The notes: a model not told the origin generated them from the letters alone. A stretch of DNA of 64,000 nucleotides from Nelumbo lutea (GCA_022828595.1 JAKGHH010000002.1:108001254-108065253), one strand, 5' to 3'; shown: positions 12,824 through 25,160, counted from the first letter of the stretch. Translations and numbers: made by a program.

Positions 12824-12901
12824 TTACCTTTCTCACACTCTTCTCTCCTCACTTCTCTATTCACTTCTCTCTCTGTCTGTAACGTCTCTTCACTTGCTCA
12901 G

Positions 12902-13238
12902 GTATTTTCAGGATACTTGTTTAGTCCTTTAATTCTCGTTCTGTTTATGTAATCGTTCTGGCTTGTTTGTTTGTTTGTTTTAAGTAGAGTTCTGTCAACG
13001 AACAGTTTGGTTTCTCAGTAATAGTGCTCCAATTTTGTTGGGTTGCATCTGAAATTTGTTTCTGAGATTTAGTCTTCTAGTCCTTTTCATTTGCCACCTA
13101 AACGTCCCAGAATGAATCAGTACGTTAAGCTTGAACAGAGGAAGAGAATCATTCCATGTTTACAGTGAAGCCTTTCAAGAATGAATATGCAGTCCTTTAA
13201 ATTATTTTCTTCACATTTTTTTCAATAAATTTTAACAG
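12902..13238 (+). other. Probable 5' UTR intron of the NPF7 gene
   Basis: The donor CAG then GTATTTTC at 12902 and the acceptor TTTTAACAG ending at 13238 bracket a T-rich intron. This leaves a short second leader exon (13239-13273) without an upstream ATG. The call rests on splice-site pattern and position only. Confidence 0.45.
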
Positions 13239-13273
13239 ATATTTCCTGTTTGTGTTTTCCAAAGAAGTAAACC

Positions 13274-15853
13274 ATGGAGGCTTCGGAACTCGGCAACAAA
13301 GATGTTGTGCTGAACGTTGGAACTTCGGTGAGTTCTTGGATTAATTTGTGGATTGTGATCCAGCTGAGCTGTATGAGATGGTTCCACCTCAGCTTTCAGG
13401 GGATGCCACGTAAGCATGAGTCTACGTGGCAAGCAAGGACCTGGTCTATGGCCCAGCTAGATTGCCAACATAGCAACAAAATGGAGTGCCCTTCAACCAT
13501 TTTGTTCAAGTCTGTTGCTTCAGAATTCTTCTTACTTTTCTGTTTCAGTTTCAATCATTTATTATTATTCCTATATTAAATAAAGCAGGTGGTAGAAAGT
13601 GGACATGGAGAAGAATTGAACAGAGACTCAACTGAGAATGAACATGTAGAGGTTTCTTCTACAAGAGAGAGCTCCATTAATGGGAGACAGAACAGTGTAA
13701 TCAGAGGGAACTCAGGAGGGTGGAAGCCTGCATTTCTCTTGCTGGGTAATCACCAGATTAGTTTCTATGTATATTACAGTAGTTCTACTTTTCAGATTGT
13801 AATCTTTTAATTTGTTCAAATGGGTGAATGCTGCAGCAAATCAGGGTCTAGCCACGCTTGCTTTCTTTGGTGCGGGTGTGAACTTGGTCCTGTTCTTGAC
13901 TAGGGTTCTTGAGCAAGAGAATGCTGATGCTGCAAACAACGTTAGCAAGTGGACTGGGACGGTTTACATGTGTTCACTGATCGGTGCATTCCTCAGCGAT
14001 TCATATTGGGGCCGATACTTAACCTGTGCAATCTTTCAGTTAGTCTTTGTGCTGGTACCCAAATTTCTTTTTCTCTTCTGATTACTGAAATATTAATGAA
14101 ATCTTCCTGGGTGTTTCTATTTCATTTATCAGAATCATTTACCCAAACCCAGAAATCAGAAATGATGGATTTTTTTTTTCCTTGTTGAATAGGGTCTGGT
14201 ATTGCTATCACTGTCATCTTGGCTGTTTCTGATCAAGCCGGAGGGCTGTGGAAATGGAGTAATTGACTGTAGGCCAGCATCTTCAGTTGGCATCGCCATC
14301 TTTTACCTGTCAATTTACCTCGTTGCCTTTGGATACGGCGGGCACCAACCCACCATAGCCACATTGGGATCCGACCAGGTTGATGAGCTTTCGAAGCCAG
14401 CTTTTTTCTGCTATTTTTACTTCGCATTGAATGTTGGCTCTCTCTTCTCCAACACCATTCTGGTCTACTTTGAAGATTCCGGCAAATGGACTCTGGGGTT
14501 CTTGACCTCCACAGCTTCTGCAGTTATAGCTCTCATCCTCTTCTTGGTGGGAACGCCGAGATATAGGCACTTCAAGCCATGTGGCAACCCATTGCCCCGT
14601 GTTGCTCAGGTATTTATGGCAGCTTTCAGGAAATGGAAGGTAACTGCTCCTAAAGATGCCGAGAAATTATATGAGTTGGAAGGTCCAGAATCTGCAATTA
14701 AAGGGAGCAGAAAAATTCTGCACAGTGATGAATTTGGGTAAGATAGCAATTGACACAAATATTCTGTATGTCGACTCCTTTTTTTTGCAGTAAATTCTGG
14801 TTTATTTTTGCTCTCAACTCATCATTTGCACCCTCTTTTGGCTTGTTGATCAGTTTTATCTGGGTTGGTTAGTACTTAGTACGTATAGTTGAAGCATTGT
14901 TATCACATGTTTACCTAATTGGATGTGGCCCATTTCCTCCATTTCATTACTGCAACCACCTTCATTTGTGTTCTTTGAATATGTTCAGGTTCTTGGACAA
15001 GGCAGCCACCATGACTGAGAGTGACCTACATGGACCAATGGACCCCTGGAGGCTCTGCACGGTGACGCAGGTAGAAGAGGCCAAATGTGTCCTGAAGATG
15101 CTGCCCATATGGCTCTGCACCATCATCTACTCTGTCGTCTTCACCCAGATGGCTTCACTCTTCGTTGAGCAAGGAGCCGTCATGAACTCCGACGCTGGCA
15201 ACTTCCACCTTCCCGCTGCAAGCATGTCTGCTTTTGACATCTGCAGCGTTCTAGTCTTCACCGGCATTTACCGTCAAATCCTCGTGCCGGTCGTCGGTAG
15301 ACTAACCGGGAACCCAAAGGGTCTCTCAGAGCTTCAACGAATGGGCGTAGGGCTGGTAATCGGAATGCTAGCTATGGTGGCTGCCGGAATCACAGAGCTA
15401 CAAAGACTCGAAAAGGTTACTCCCGGAAATGAGACTAGTTCACTGAGCATATTCTGGCAGATTCCACAGTACACTCTGGTGGGAGCGTCGGAGGTGTTCA
15501 TGTACGTGGGGCAGTTGGAATTCTTCAACGGGCAAGCACCGGACGGAATCAAGAGCTTCGGGAGCTCGCTTTGCATGGCTTCAATCTCATTAGGAAACTA
15601 TGTCAGTAGCTTGCTGGTTCACATGGTGATGGGGATTACAGCCAAGAATAACAAGCCGGGATGGATCCCCGGAGACCTCAACTCCGGTCATATGGACAGG
15701 TTCTACTTCCTCCTTGCCGGGCTGACGGCCATTGATTTCGGTGTCTACTTGTTCTGTGCTAAGTGGTACAAATGCATTAATCTTGAGTGCCATGCGCAAG
15801 GCACTGAGATGGCGGAAGGCCAAGCATCAGATAATGCAGTTAGACAAGTCTAG
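13274..15853 (+). CDS. NPF7.3: NRT1/PTR family 7.3-like transporter (NRT1.5-like)
   Basis: Coding exons: 13274-13327, 13589-13745, 13837-14054, 14193-14737, 14989-15853. All introns are GT-AG and the sum is 1839 nt, giving 612 aa. The 218-bp third exon is the size I recall as common in NPF genes. The product is a polytopic major-facilitator protein of about 12 membrane helices, with a charged central loop around residues 270-340. Motifs include NQGLATLAFFGAGVNLVLFL (helix 1), ANNVSKWTGT, FLSDSYWGRY, FLDKAATMTESD and GASEVFMYVGQLEFFN. These match the NPF7 clade (NPF7.3/NRT1.5, NPF7.2/NRT1.8), known for root-xylem nitrate and potassium transport at the plasma membrane. The PGWIP segment near the C terminus favours 7.3. 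Odd points: the proton-coupling ExxER motif of most NPFs is absent from helix 1, as I recall for the clade, and a stretch near residue 207 is about six residues shorter than in Arabidopsis. Confidence 0.93.
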
Positions 15854-16328
15854 TTAAGACTGAAAATCTAGGGAAATGACTGTCTATAAGCATGGTATTA
15901 GAGCGTGGAGTTCTTTCATCAGGAATTAACAATCCAAATTAGTAGTTCAGATGATGAATTATGTAGTGTAGATGGACAGTCATTTCATTTCTGATCAGTA
16001 TCAAAGGGATAAAGAAGCATGACCCTAAGGAGAAAGCTGCAAGGGATGGTTGCTTCCATTTTAATGCAGGATTTCATACAGTGAGAAAGGTTGATTCAAA
16101 ATTGAGAGATGGGTTCTAGTTAGTAGGCTTTCTTTTGATACTTTTAAGGGTTTGAGATGGGGTTTGCTAGGTGAATTGATCTAAATTTTCTTTTTCTTGC
16201 TTTTCTGACTTAAGATTTAATTAAGATGGGTTGTATTCCCAAACTTTTAGTTGATATTAAATATGAGAAGCCCAGATTATTTATATCTGTTCTTTTGCAA
16301 CTTTTATCCATCTATATTAAGTCTTTAA
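15854..16328. other. 3' UTR and downstream flank of the NPF7 gene
   Basis: The sequence after the stop is AT-rich. It contains no further exon and would hold the 3' UTR. No unambiguous AATAAA was found close to the stop. TTAAATATG around 16257-16265 is typical of plant 3' regions but is not decisive. Confidence 0.4.
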
Positions 16329-16440
16329 AGCTGTGTTTGGTTTGAAGGAAAAAGTAGGAAAAGGTAGTTCATAAACCTTGTATAAGTTTTCCTACATTTT
16401 CCTTCATTTCTCTACCTTTTCTTTCAAACCAAACATAGGC
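16329..16440. mobile_element. Short PIF/Harbinger-like MITE, 112 bp
   Basis: The left end AGCTGTGTTTGGTTTGAA and the right end (complement GCCTATGTTTGGTTTGAA) are inverted repeats. TAA lies on both sides (16326-16328 and 16441-16443). A nearly palindromic interior (AAGTAGGAAAAGG against CCTACATTTTCC) makes the whole unit a foldback. It is related by its ends to 60605-60666. Confidence 0.7.
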
Positions 16441-16860
16441 TAAAACTACCTAGTTTAGGAGATCAGGGTTGGCTTGTGCCATGTCTGTTATATGGGCGAA
16501 AGAGGCTCCAGAATTATAAGATCTACAAATTAGGGGCAATGTCTGTTCAACTAGGGGGTTTCAAAATCTGGTTGATGGGGGTTGCAATCCAAGCTCCAAT
16601 TGGGTTTGAGCAATTAAAGGTATAGGTGGTGCAAATATGAGACTGTTCAAATTAGGGGGTGATTATGGGCTGGGCCAGACCTGGCTCATGGCCTATGTAG
16701 CAATATATACATCATATTGACTATGATACCATACAGACATAATATTGGAAAAGCTCATGAACAATTATTCATCCAAATTCACGGGGTGCTTTGATTGCAA
16801 AACTCTTCTGGTAGTATTGATTTTCCTTTAAATAATACCAGAACACCTTTGATCATTAAC

Positions 16861-16883
16861 CCCCCACCCCCACCCCCACCCCC
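16861..16883. repeat. Four C5 tracts separated by single A
   Basis: The plus strand reads C5-A-C5-A-C5-A-C5. The complementary strand therefore has four G5 tracts with one-base loops, a textbook G-quadruplex pattern, and the plus strand could form an i-motif. It lies 1 kb downstream of the NPF7 stop codon. Confidence 0.85.
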
Positions 16884-19766
16884 TTTTGAATTTTCATGAA
16901 TACAACCTGATTACCAATCAACTGATATCATAAAAGTAGTAACAAATAAGTAGTATTCATCAAAATTCACATGGTTTTGATTGGTTAAGGCTCTTGCGGA
17001 TATCATACTTTTCTATCATCATAAATTTATCTTATTTTATATTATATGACATAAAATATGTTATAATTTATATAAATATAAATATTATATATATGTTATA
17101 TGTGCCTTTTTATGATATTATATATAAAAATATTACCCAATGTTAAAAACCAACCCAAAGGTTTAATGGTTTTTGTCTCTATGTCGTGGATCACCAATTC
17201 AGTCATTTGGATTGAACAGGTAAGATTGTGATACATCAGCATATTATATATACATATATGTGTATAAACATGTATTATATCAATAATTTAATGTATAATT
17301 TAGGATTGTCAACAGGTTGGGACCAGTTAGAACCAGAACTGATCTGACATGAAATACTAAGGACCAGGAAGCTACCCCAGACCCGATAGGGTCTATAATT
17401 TTTAGACCCAGAATCGAATCAATCGATTCTCAATACAATCGAATCTGACCCAATGGACCTGATTATAATAAATATATATGTTTAATATTTATTAAGTATT
17501 AAATATTATAGATTATATATTATGTATATAACTCGGATCAGGTCTAATGGTGATCCAGAGAGAGAGAAACTTTGGCTTTCATTCCTTCCGTTGCAGTCTT
17601 GATGAAGTTCAAGACCCTCGACAAATTCAAAGGAGCCCTAGAAAATGTTAAGGGAAGCTATTTAGGTCTTTTACAATTGAAGGGTATTTTTGAATTTTAT
17701 AAAAAATAAGAAAAAATGACATGGAAAACCATGTTCTCTTCCAAGTCATCAATATAGACAAATTGCCTTACATAGTGTGGGAATCTATCCTTCAAATGTT
17801 TCAAGTAATTTTGGTCTTTTGAAATCTGACTGGGTTGGGATTTAGAAATCTGAATCAGGCCTATCCGTACTTTTCCCAAAAATACAACCATTAGAGGTGT
17901 AAAAACAGATTGGGCCGCCCACAGGCCATGCCTAGCACAACCCACCAACTATAGTGAAGGGTCGTGCCAGGTATGGTACAACCCTTGGGGCTAGGCTAGG
18001 CCGATGGTTTTTTCTACCCTTGCGGCCGTGCCAGCATGGTTTGCGACATGGCCCAAATCCCAATACATTATTAAATCATTTTATTATAATAAATTTTCAA
18101 TTTCATTTAATCATTTTATATTTTTATTGTAGGTATTGATTGTTACAATCACAATGCAGGCGGCACCCCAACCTACTACAATGCAAGCAGCACCAAAATG
18201 TGGGCTGTGCCAGATCACTTTCTAGTTTTTAATAGAATGTTTTGAACATCCTAATGAAATTACATTTTTAATAATTAATTTTCAGTAATTATTTATTAGT
18301 AATTTTTTCTAGTAAATCACACCTAATTGTTTTTTAGTAATTATTGAAAATTTTCAGTAAATATCAGTAATTATTAATCTTTTTCATTAATTATTGATGT
18401 TTTCAATAATTACAGATATCAATAAGTTTATTTAAAAACTTTTGAAAACTAATGCTTAAGTGCGATATTAATTGAAAATTTGATATTTATTGAAATGATT
18501 TTTTTTTCAAACTTAATGAAATTTAACTTGGTTTTATAAAATTTCTAAATATATCAAAAATTAATTATTACTAAAAATATCAAAATTACTGAAATTGAAA
18601 TTAGTTTTCTTAAATTACTAAATTTGAAATTAATTTTCAAAAGTTGATTAAATTATTGTTTAATGAAAAATATCTAAGCAATTATGGTTTCATTACTAAG
18701 AAATTATATATTGTTTAATTAATGAAGTTTAGTTACTAATGAATTAATAAATTGACTGAGAAAATATAGGAAAATCAATTAAAATGGGATAAAACTGACC
18801 CAACGATCCAAAGCTCTACCTTCTTCTTCTTCCTCCTCCTCCTCCTCCTTTCTCTTTCTCTCTCAGTTTTCTTTCTTTTCTAAGTTCTCTTAACCGACAA
18901 TGCCTCTTCTCACTCTCATTCTGAGCCCTGTTCTCATGATATTTATATCCATCTTACCTTAATATTCCAATTCAATGGGTAAGATGAGATGATTTTATCT
19001 TGTTAAAACTTTTGAACCGTTTGACCTAGATGATCGAACCACTAACCAAAAACCAATGGTCAAAGCGGTTTCGTTTCCATGTTGGTTTTTAAAACCTTGC
19101 TTTCCATTGACTAACTCCACCCTGACTATTTACATATTATTTTAATGTACCCCTACTGCTTCTGACAATTGACATTATTGTTAAATGTTAATGGAAAAAA
19201 CAAAATGTTGAATTTGTCCTCTACTATTTCTTAAATTTTCAAAATAAAACCCAATCAATGAAAAATTTTAGAAAGATAGGAAGCAGATCGTTGCTCTGCC
19301 TCGGCCTCCGTCTCCGTCTCTATTTTTGTATCCATCTCCTCCATCTCCATTTTTCATTTTCCATTTTCCTTATTCGCCCCTGCCTCCATCTTCGTCTGTG
19401 TCCTTGTTGTCTCCATTTTTTACATATTTTTTTTTTACTTAAAGATGTTAAGAGATGGTTGTTGGATCTGTTAATGCTCTAATTTTTTTTTTGAGGAAAA
19501 AATAAAACAAGAGACGCAATTAAGTAGTGTAATTTAGAATTAGTAACATCTAAATTGAGATCGAAGGAATACAAAAGGGAATAATGGAGACTTAGGATAA
19601 GATCATCCCCTGCAATGGGTGTGATAAGGTCGTCATCCACCAAATCTTGCCATATTTGTCTTGTATTTCCTGTCAATTGATTTACAGTAAGCGCCATTAC
19701 AACTGTTTGCACCAAAGAAGAAATCATTCAGAGAAATGAACAGGCGTTATAGTAAGTGAAATTACC
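16884..19766. other. Gene-free AT-rich stretch with MITE relics
   Basis: No gene is supported. At 17892 a TAGAGGTGTAAAAACAGATT end resembles the hAT family A left end, with GGGCCGCC and GGCCATGCC subterminal motifs out to about 18230, but the right terminus is missing. 17300-17560 is another GACCC-rich relic. 18270-18780 is a very AT-rich run with many AATTATT repeats. A CTTCTTCTT/CCTCCTCCT run occupies 18822-18850. Confidence 0.45.
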
Positions 19767-20057
19767 CACTGTTTTCAAAACTGGATCGGACTGGACGGTC
19801 GGACCGGAAAAATCAGGAATCAGTCACTTGATCGGTTTCGTTTTCCTCTAAAATCGCTTTTTCCCTCAAAACCGTTGATTTTGGTCAGTAAACCGCTGAA
19901 CTGACCGGTTAACCATTCGAACGGTTTTGACTGTTTTGCAAATTTTTAATTTTTTTTGCCAAAATGGGCCGGTCGTTCGAATCGAATAGTCAGACTGTTC
20001 AAACTGATAACCGGACCCCTGACCGATTCGATCGCCGGTTCACTTTTAAAAACCATG
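19767..20057. mobile_element. hAT-type MITE, 291 bp, family B
   Basis: The left end CACTGTTTTCAAAACTGGA and right end (complement CATGGTTTTTAAAAGTG) are inverted repeats. CCGGT/ACCGG-rich subterminal sequence lies inside. Flanking 8-mers AAATTACC (19759-19766) and CAATTACC (20058-20065) match at 7 of 8, as expected for a hAT target duplication. No coding capacity. Confidence 0.75.
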
Positions 20058-22305
20058 CAATTACCTCTTATTTCCTTAAGTCAAAGCATCATCCACATTT
20101 GAAGACTCTCAGCTAGAGATCAAAGAAGAAAAATTTTCCTTGATTTCTTCTTAGCTAAAATTCTGCTAAATTAGGTTGGAGAAAAATACTTTGGGGGAGA
20201 GTTGTCAGTAATCTCTTATAGGACGAAGAAATTTCTTGTGTTTTATCTTTTGACTTCTAAGTAGTGGACCTTTAATGGAACTTTCCATCTCACACGCCCT
20301 CGAAAATCTGTGAAAACTCTAGTTCAGAGTTCAGACGTCGCCCTTTCTATTTATTTTGCTCTTTTCTCTCCATAGTCTGTACTCTCTTCTTTGGTGTTGT
20401 CATCCTCCCTTTGTCGGACTCTGCCTCTTGAGATCCTTCTGAGCAGAGGAAGAACAATATTAGGGGTTGTTCTTTTTTTGGATTTTGAGATGGGAGAAAG
20501 TTGATCCATGGGATTTTGATTTTCATTGACCAAGAATTCCATGTTCATTTTTCATATTAATGTGGAGACCAGGGAAAGTGTAAGTGGTACCCATTTCCTA
20601 GGTGGGTAAATAACTTTCCCACCTAGGAGGAAAGTTGATAACACTTGAATAGGACAAAAATACCCCTTTTAATAATGTATTTTTATGACTAAAATGGTCA
20701 TTACATTATTTACTTGAGAAATAAAAGAACATGGGTAAATGCACTTACCCGAGTAAGTGTTTCCTGGGAAAAACTTGCCCCACTTACCCAGGTAATTACA
20801 TTTACTCGAGTAAGTAACTTACCAAAAAGTGAACAGGGCCTTAAAGAAAAACGTAGTAAGAAAAAATGTATTGTCTTCTTTTTTTATTTCCAAAAATGTA
20901 CGTTACATAGTGACAAGCTCCTATTGGATTCCAAAACTTCACCGAAATGGGAGAGGAGAGAGAGAGAGAGCTATTGAAAACACTTCAGCACCGGAAAAGT
21001 TTTCAACGATAAATCAATACCAATAATGAAAAGGGCATTATTGTTATTTTCTCAAAATATAACAATCACTTGGTGTAGCATGTAAGCGGATTGTGAACCC
21101 TAACGACAAGGAAGTAATTAGTCAATTGTCAGAAAACTTGGAGTATTTTAAGACAAAATATAAATAATAAGAGTAGAGTTAGTCAATTAACTAAACCATA
21201 AAAGTAGTTTAACAAATTTGCCCAAAATTAAATGAGAACTTTGTTTTTGTAGAACATTCTTCTTATTTTAATCTTTTCTTACTTTTTTTTTCCATTTTTT
21301 ACTACTTTTTAGAGGGAACCATTATTTTTACTATTGATCATCGTTATTATTTCCATATTTCATGCATTACCAATAGCCAAATTTATGTTCCCAATTTGTA
21401 GTTTACATTTTACAAAAAGATGCCATGCATCTTCATTTTCGTCTGCAAAATTTCCAACGAGGGTCAATATCAAACCTTCTTGACCTTACATATGCTTTTA
21501 TAGGAATTTTCCTAACAATATGTCTACCATTTTGAAACCTATAAAAATCAGTATGGTTTATGTGGGAAAGAAGTTTATATTGTATATGTAATAAAGATGG
21601 CTAGGTCTGTTTATGACTTCAAAAAATAATAATTGATTTGTATATTATAAATCTCTGTATAATAAAATTAAAGAATAATAAATCTCTGTATATTATTTAT
21701 TTATCAATATGTATTTATTCTTTTTATTTATTTATTTATGCACGCTTTGCTTGAAGTGTTGCTTACAACCCATCAAGGAAAAATTGGTTTCAAGCGGTGA
21801 ACATCTCCAAACTTGAGATGTCAAGGTCCAGGAAACAAATCACTACAGTAGAGCTTGGTTTGGTGTTACCATTAATTCCTCCGGATAATAAAATTAATGA
21901 AACACAAAGCGATTTTTTTTTTGTTTATTACTTATTAATTTTTGTTAACAAGAATTCAAATGATGAATTGGTTTTGTTCAATTTAGAAAACAAGCTTGCT
22001 AGAGTCTAGACCTTATAATTTGTTTTTGCTTTCGATCAATGGGGCACCAATGGGCTGAACTGGCATTTTATGCCCTTCTATTCCACTTTTTTGTTGTGTG
22101 TTATATGACATTTCTAGGTGGGTAGTGGCCATTTGATTTATCCATGATTGGTTACCAATAAAAACACAAGTGAAGTAGGAAATTTGAGAGCAAATTTCAT
22201 AGAGTGAACCATTCAACAATTCTGTAATTGAATGCAAGACATGCCTCAATGTCCATTAAACAGGAATCAAAAGAAAAAGTTGGCTGCAATTACTGTTTTC
22301 ATTTA
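20058..22305. other. Gene-free stretch with a short palindrome
   Basis: No gene is supported. 20597-20627 contains a 10-bp perfect inverted repeat (CCTAGGTGGG / CCCACCTAGG) with an 11-nt loop. It lies inside a region (20571-20835) with repeated ACTTACCC/GGGTAA-type motifs that ends AGGGCCTT and looks like a decayed MITE. A 65-codon minus-strand frame at 20351-20548 has no recognised similarity. Confidence 0.4.
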
Positions 22306-23931
22306 GGGCAAACTTTTTAAACTATCCCTAAAGTTTAGGAAATTGATTAACTCTACCCCTAATGTTTCTGTATTGTCTTAAAGTACACCTAATGTTTCTG
22401 ATAATTGTCTAAAACCTCCTATATAATTAACCGCCCATCACACTTGCTTATATATGATATCACGTGACCTTTTTTTTCAAAAATTCCAAAATTACCCATT
22501 GGCTTTCTCACACATTCTCTTTATCCTCACTTCCTTCGCACACGATGGATTATTAACAAACTAGTTCCACTGGAATCGAATCAAACATCAAACCATTTTT
22601 TTTTTTTTTTTGTTTTTGTTTTGCTGCAGATCACACAGAGATGGCTTATTGGAGACTACATCGGACCCTAAACCCCCTACAACCCCTGAAATGCCAGAAT
22701 CTTGGAACCCTGCAACCCTTAAAATTCCATCACTCCGATGCATCGCGAACTTTATCAGGAGATGATGTAAATGAATGGTTGGTGCTTAAGTGATCAAAAG
22801 AGGAGGACGCAAGCAATACTTGTCCAAGCTTCATTGGAACAAAGTCGGCAAAACTCCAAGAAGGACTATGATCTGATAATCCTAGGAACTTATATAGTTT
22901 CACTGCCAAATACGTGATAAGAAAAGCTATCAAGTTCCTTAATATCGATCACCGATGCCGCTGCAACTTCTGGCAGCAACGGTATTCCCGTGAGTTCTCC
23001 TCACTGCCTATGAAAGAGTTATGGGTTTCTGGGTATTTGTCGATTGACCAATCAACACCAAATGCCCTTTTCATTCTTTTTTTTTGTGGTTTTTGGTTTT
23101 TCTTTTATTTGTTTAAGATCAATCACCGCTGCCGCTGCAACTTCCGACAACAACGGTATTTCCGTGAGTTTTACTCATCGCCTATGAAAGAGTTCTGGTC
23201 ATCGATTACAATAGCAAGCGATGTGTTTGATTAGATTTATGTATAGTAGGTGTGTTCCATCCTCTATCATCACGTCGATCCATGAAGTATGGATCTTTTA
23301 TGTTTAGAACTTGTTTGGCGTTTCATCTTTGTGGGAGGACATTTTATTGATTTATATTCTTAGTATATAACTTGTTCTTGTCTTTGTCAATTGACCAATC
23401 GGCATAGAAGATCTTCTATGTCAACCTGAAACACAGAAGAACATATATATAGAGAGAAAGGGTTGATTTGATTTATGGGTTTTTGGGTATTTTTGGTTGT
23501 CCTTAATGGTGTGGATAGAAAAAAAATTGAACGGAATGTAATCTCCTCCTTGCTCTGCCTTGCATCTTTTTGCATCCTTAAGCATTTTGTCATCTCCTCC
23601 TTGCTCAACTTTATCGTTGTCATTTGTGATCACCGACGATCTCGCCTTGCTCAGCCTACTGGGTTTCTCTTACCCTCTCTTGTTTTATCCCAATTTCATT
23701 GGAATCCAACACTCACCGGCGATCTCTCCAGTGACGACAAATGACAGATGGTAGAGGTCGGCTGTCGTTCTTGATTGGAAGATTCAAAAGACGCCTGTTA
23801 TGTTAATTATAGTAATAATGATTGTGATAATTGTTAAAAGCAGTACACGGGTACTTTAAGACAATATTGAAACAGTAAGGGTAGAATTAGTTAAATTCCT
23901 AAACTTTCAGGATAGTTTAAGAAATTTACCC
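22306..23931. mobile_element. Mutator-like non-autonomous element, ~1.63 kb
   Basis: About 105 bp at the left (from GGGCAAACTTTTTAAACTAT) reappears inverted at the right (ending AGTTTAAGAAATTTACCC). A perfect 9-bp direct repeat TTTCATTTA lies at 22297-22305 and 23932-23940. Long terminal inverted repeats with a 9-bp target duplication are the mark of Mutator-like elements. The interior has no transposase-like frame. It carries a repeated segment (22938-23031 and 23117-23205) and stretches such as CACCGATGCCGCTGCAACTT that may be captured sequence. Confidence 0.85.
22938..23205 (+). repeat. Direct duplication inside the Mutator-like element
   Basis: About 90 bp starting ATCGATCACCGATGCCGCTG is repeated about 180 bp downstream starting ATCAATCACCGCTGCCGCTG. 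Both copies contain GTGAGTT and GCCTATGAAAGAGTT. The copies differ at scattered positions. Further short echoes (GGGTATTT, ATTGACCAATC) follow to 23495. Confidence 0.75.
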
Positions 23932-23940
23932 TTTCATTTA

Positions 23941-25070
23941 TTATGAAATGATGATGCAACATATTTATGTAATTTGGTTGCTATTATGATTGTAATGAGG
24001 AGGAAAAGGATGATGGCCTCTAGGGTATTGTGTAATTATGATGAAGAGGGGATTGAGAAAGAGTCATGAGAGGAAAGGCTTATGAATAGGCTTTCAAACC
24101 TTAAGACTATAGTCATGGAATCAAATTAATCATGTATAAACCATATATGAATGGATAAGACAACGGTATTTGAGGTTACGTGAATTATTAAGTAATGTAA
24201 GACAGATGTAGTAAATATGTAGGGGTGGAAGAAATGGTTGCATGCTTCCTAAATATTTTATTACATGATGTCAAGAATAGGGAGCAATAATGGAACTTTA
24301 GGAGGTTTGGGTCCACCATAAGCAAGTACCTCAACATGGTGTTGAATGCAATGTTATGCCTACATGAAATCCTACTTAAAAAGCATGAATTTGTGCTTGC
24401 AAATTCAAAGGATGAGAAATGGAAGTGGTCCAAGGTGTGCCCATTTTTTATTTATTTTTCCTACTCATTATAAATAACAAACCTTTAAGGTTAAAATTTT
24501 TAATTTTATCTCTCTTGTTTTGTTCTATAGAATTGTCTACGTGGAACGTATATTAGGTCTGAGTGTTTGAAAAAGATAAGCTTAGATATTTAACGAGAAA
24601 GAATGAAATTGCAACAAATGCATTAGGTGTTTGCTCCCCATGTATAGAATTCATTTACATATATACCTTGTACTTCTTTGTGTTGCCATTTCAAGGAGAA
24701 ATGACTTAAAAGTACTATAAGGTAAATAATAAACCTTGAGAATTAGGATAACAAGATCAAAGGGCTAATATTAGTATTTGATAAATTAATATGTATTACC
24801 ATATTTATTTAGGTTATTATTATTACTTGTGTGATGTTGGGTACTCCAATAATGAGGGGTTTCTAATACCTTATAGGGGTCAAAGATATCACCTAAATAA
24901 ATAAGGGCAAGGACATCAACCAGCTCCCCAACTGAGATATGCAACATGAGGCATGAACAATACTTAGGAATTGCACCGCAAGGGTCCCGACCTATTTTTT
25001 CATAAATTGGCAACCAAACAGTTAAAAGCGATTTTTGAATCGCTTAGTTCTGAGTCTTCTGACGTGATCA
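23941..25070. other. Gene-free flank upstream of the CCCH-KH gene
   Basis: AT-rich DNA without a supported gene. Frames here are short and resemble nothing recognised. Confidence 0.45.
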
Positions 25071-25160
25071 GGGCCCAAAATGCAGGTCCATGGGCCGCTA
25101 TCCTCGACCCAGTACAAAGATTCGAGAATACTCAAGTGAGGCGGTGACATAAAAAGCCCA
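25071..25160 (+). promoter_or_regulatory. Site II-type motifs upstream of the CCCH-KH gene
   Basis: GGGCCC (25071-25076), TGGGCC (25091-25096) and AGCCCA (25155-25160) are TGGGCY-type elements. In plants they are bound by TCP-class factors and are common in promoters of growth- and translation-related genes. They lie 390-480 bp before the start codon together with telo-boxes, which strengthens the call. Confidence 0.45.

Noticed and set aside
13589..13810. Independent ORF starting at GTG 13589
   Set aside because: This is exon 2 of the NPF7 gene read past its donor; splicing at 13745/13837 restores the conserved helix 1 sequence.
17892..18230. Third copy of hAT family A
   Set aside because: The left end fits (TAGAGGTGTAAAAAC), but no inverted right terminus or target duplication of ACAACCAT follows; kept only as a relic.
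20351..20548. 65-codon minus-strand frame (starts MNMEFLVNENQNPMD)
   Set aside because: Protein-like at first sight, but no partner exon, promoter or family could be found; too short to call a gene.
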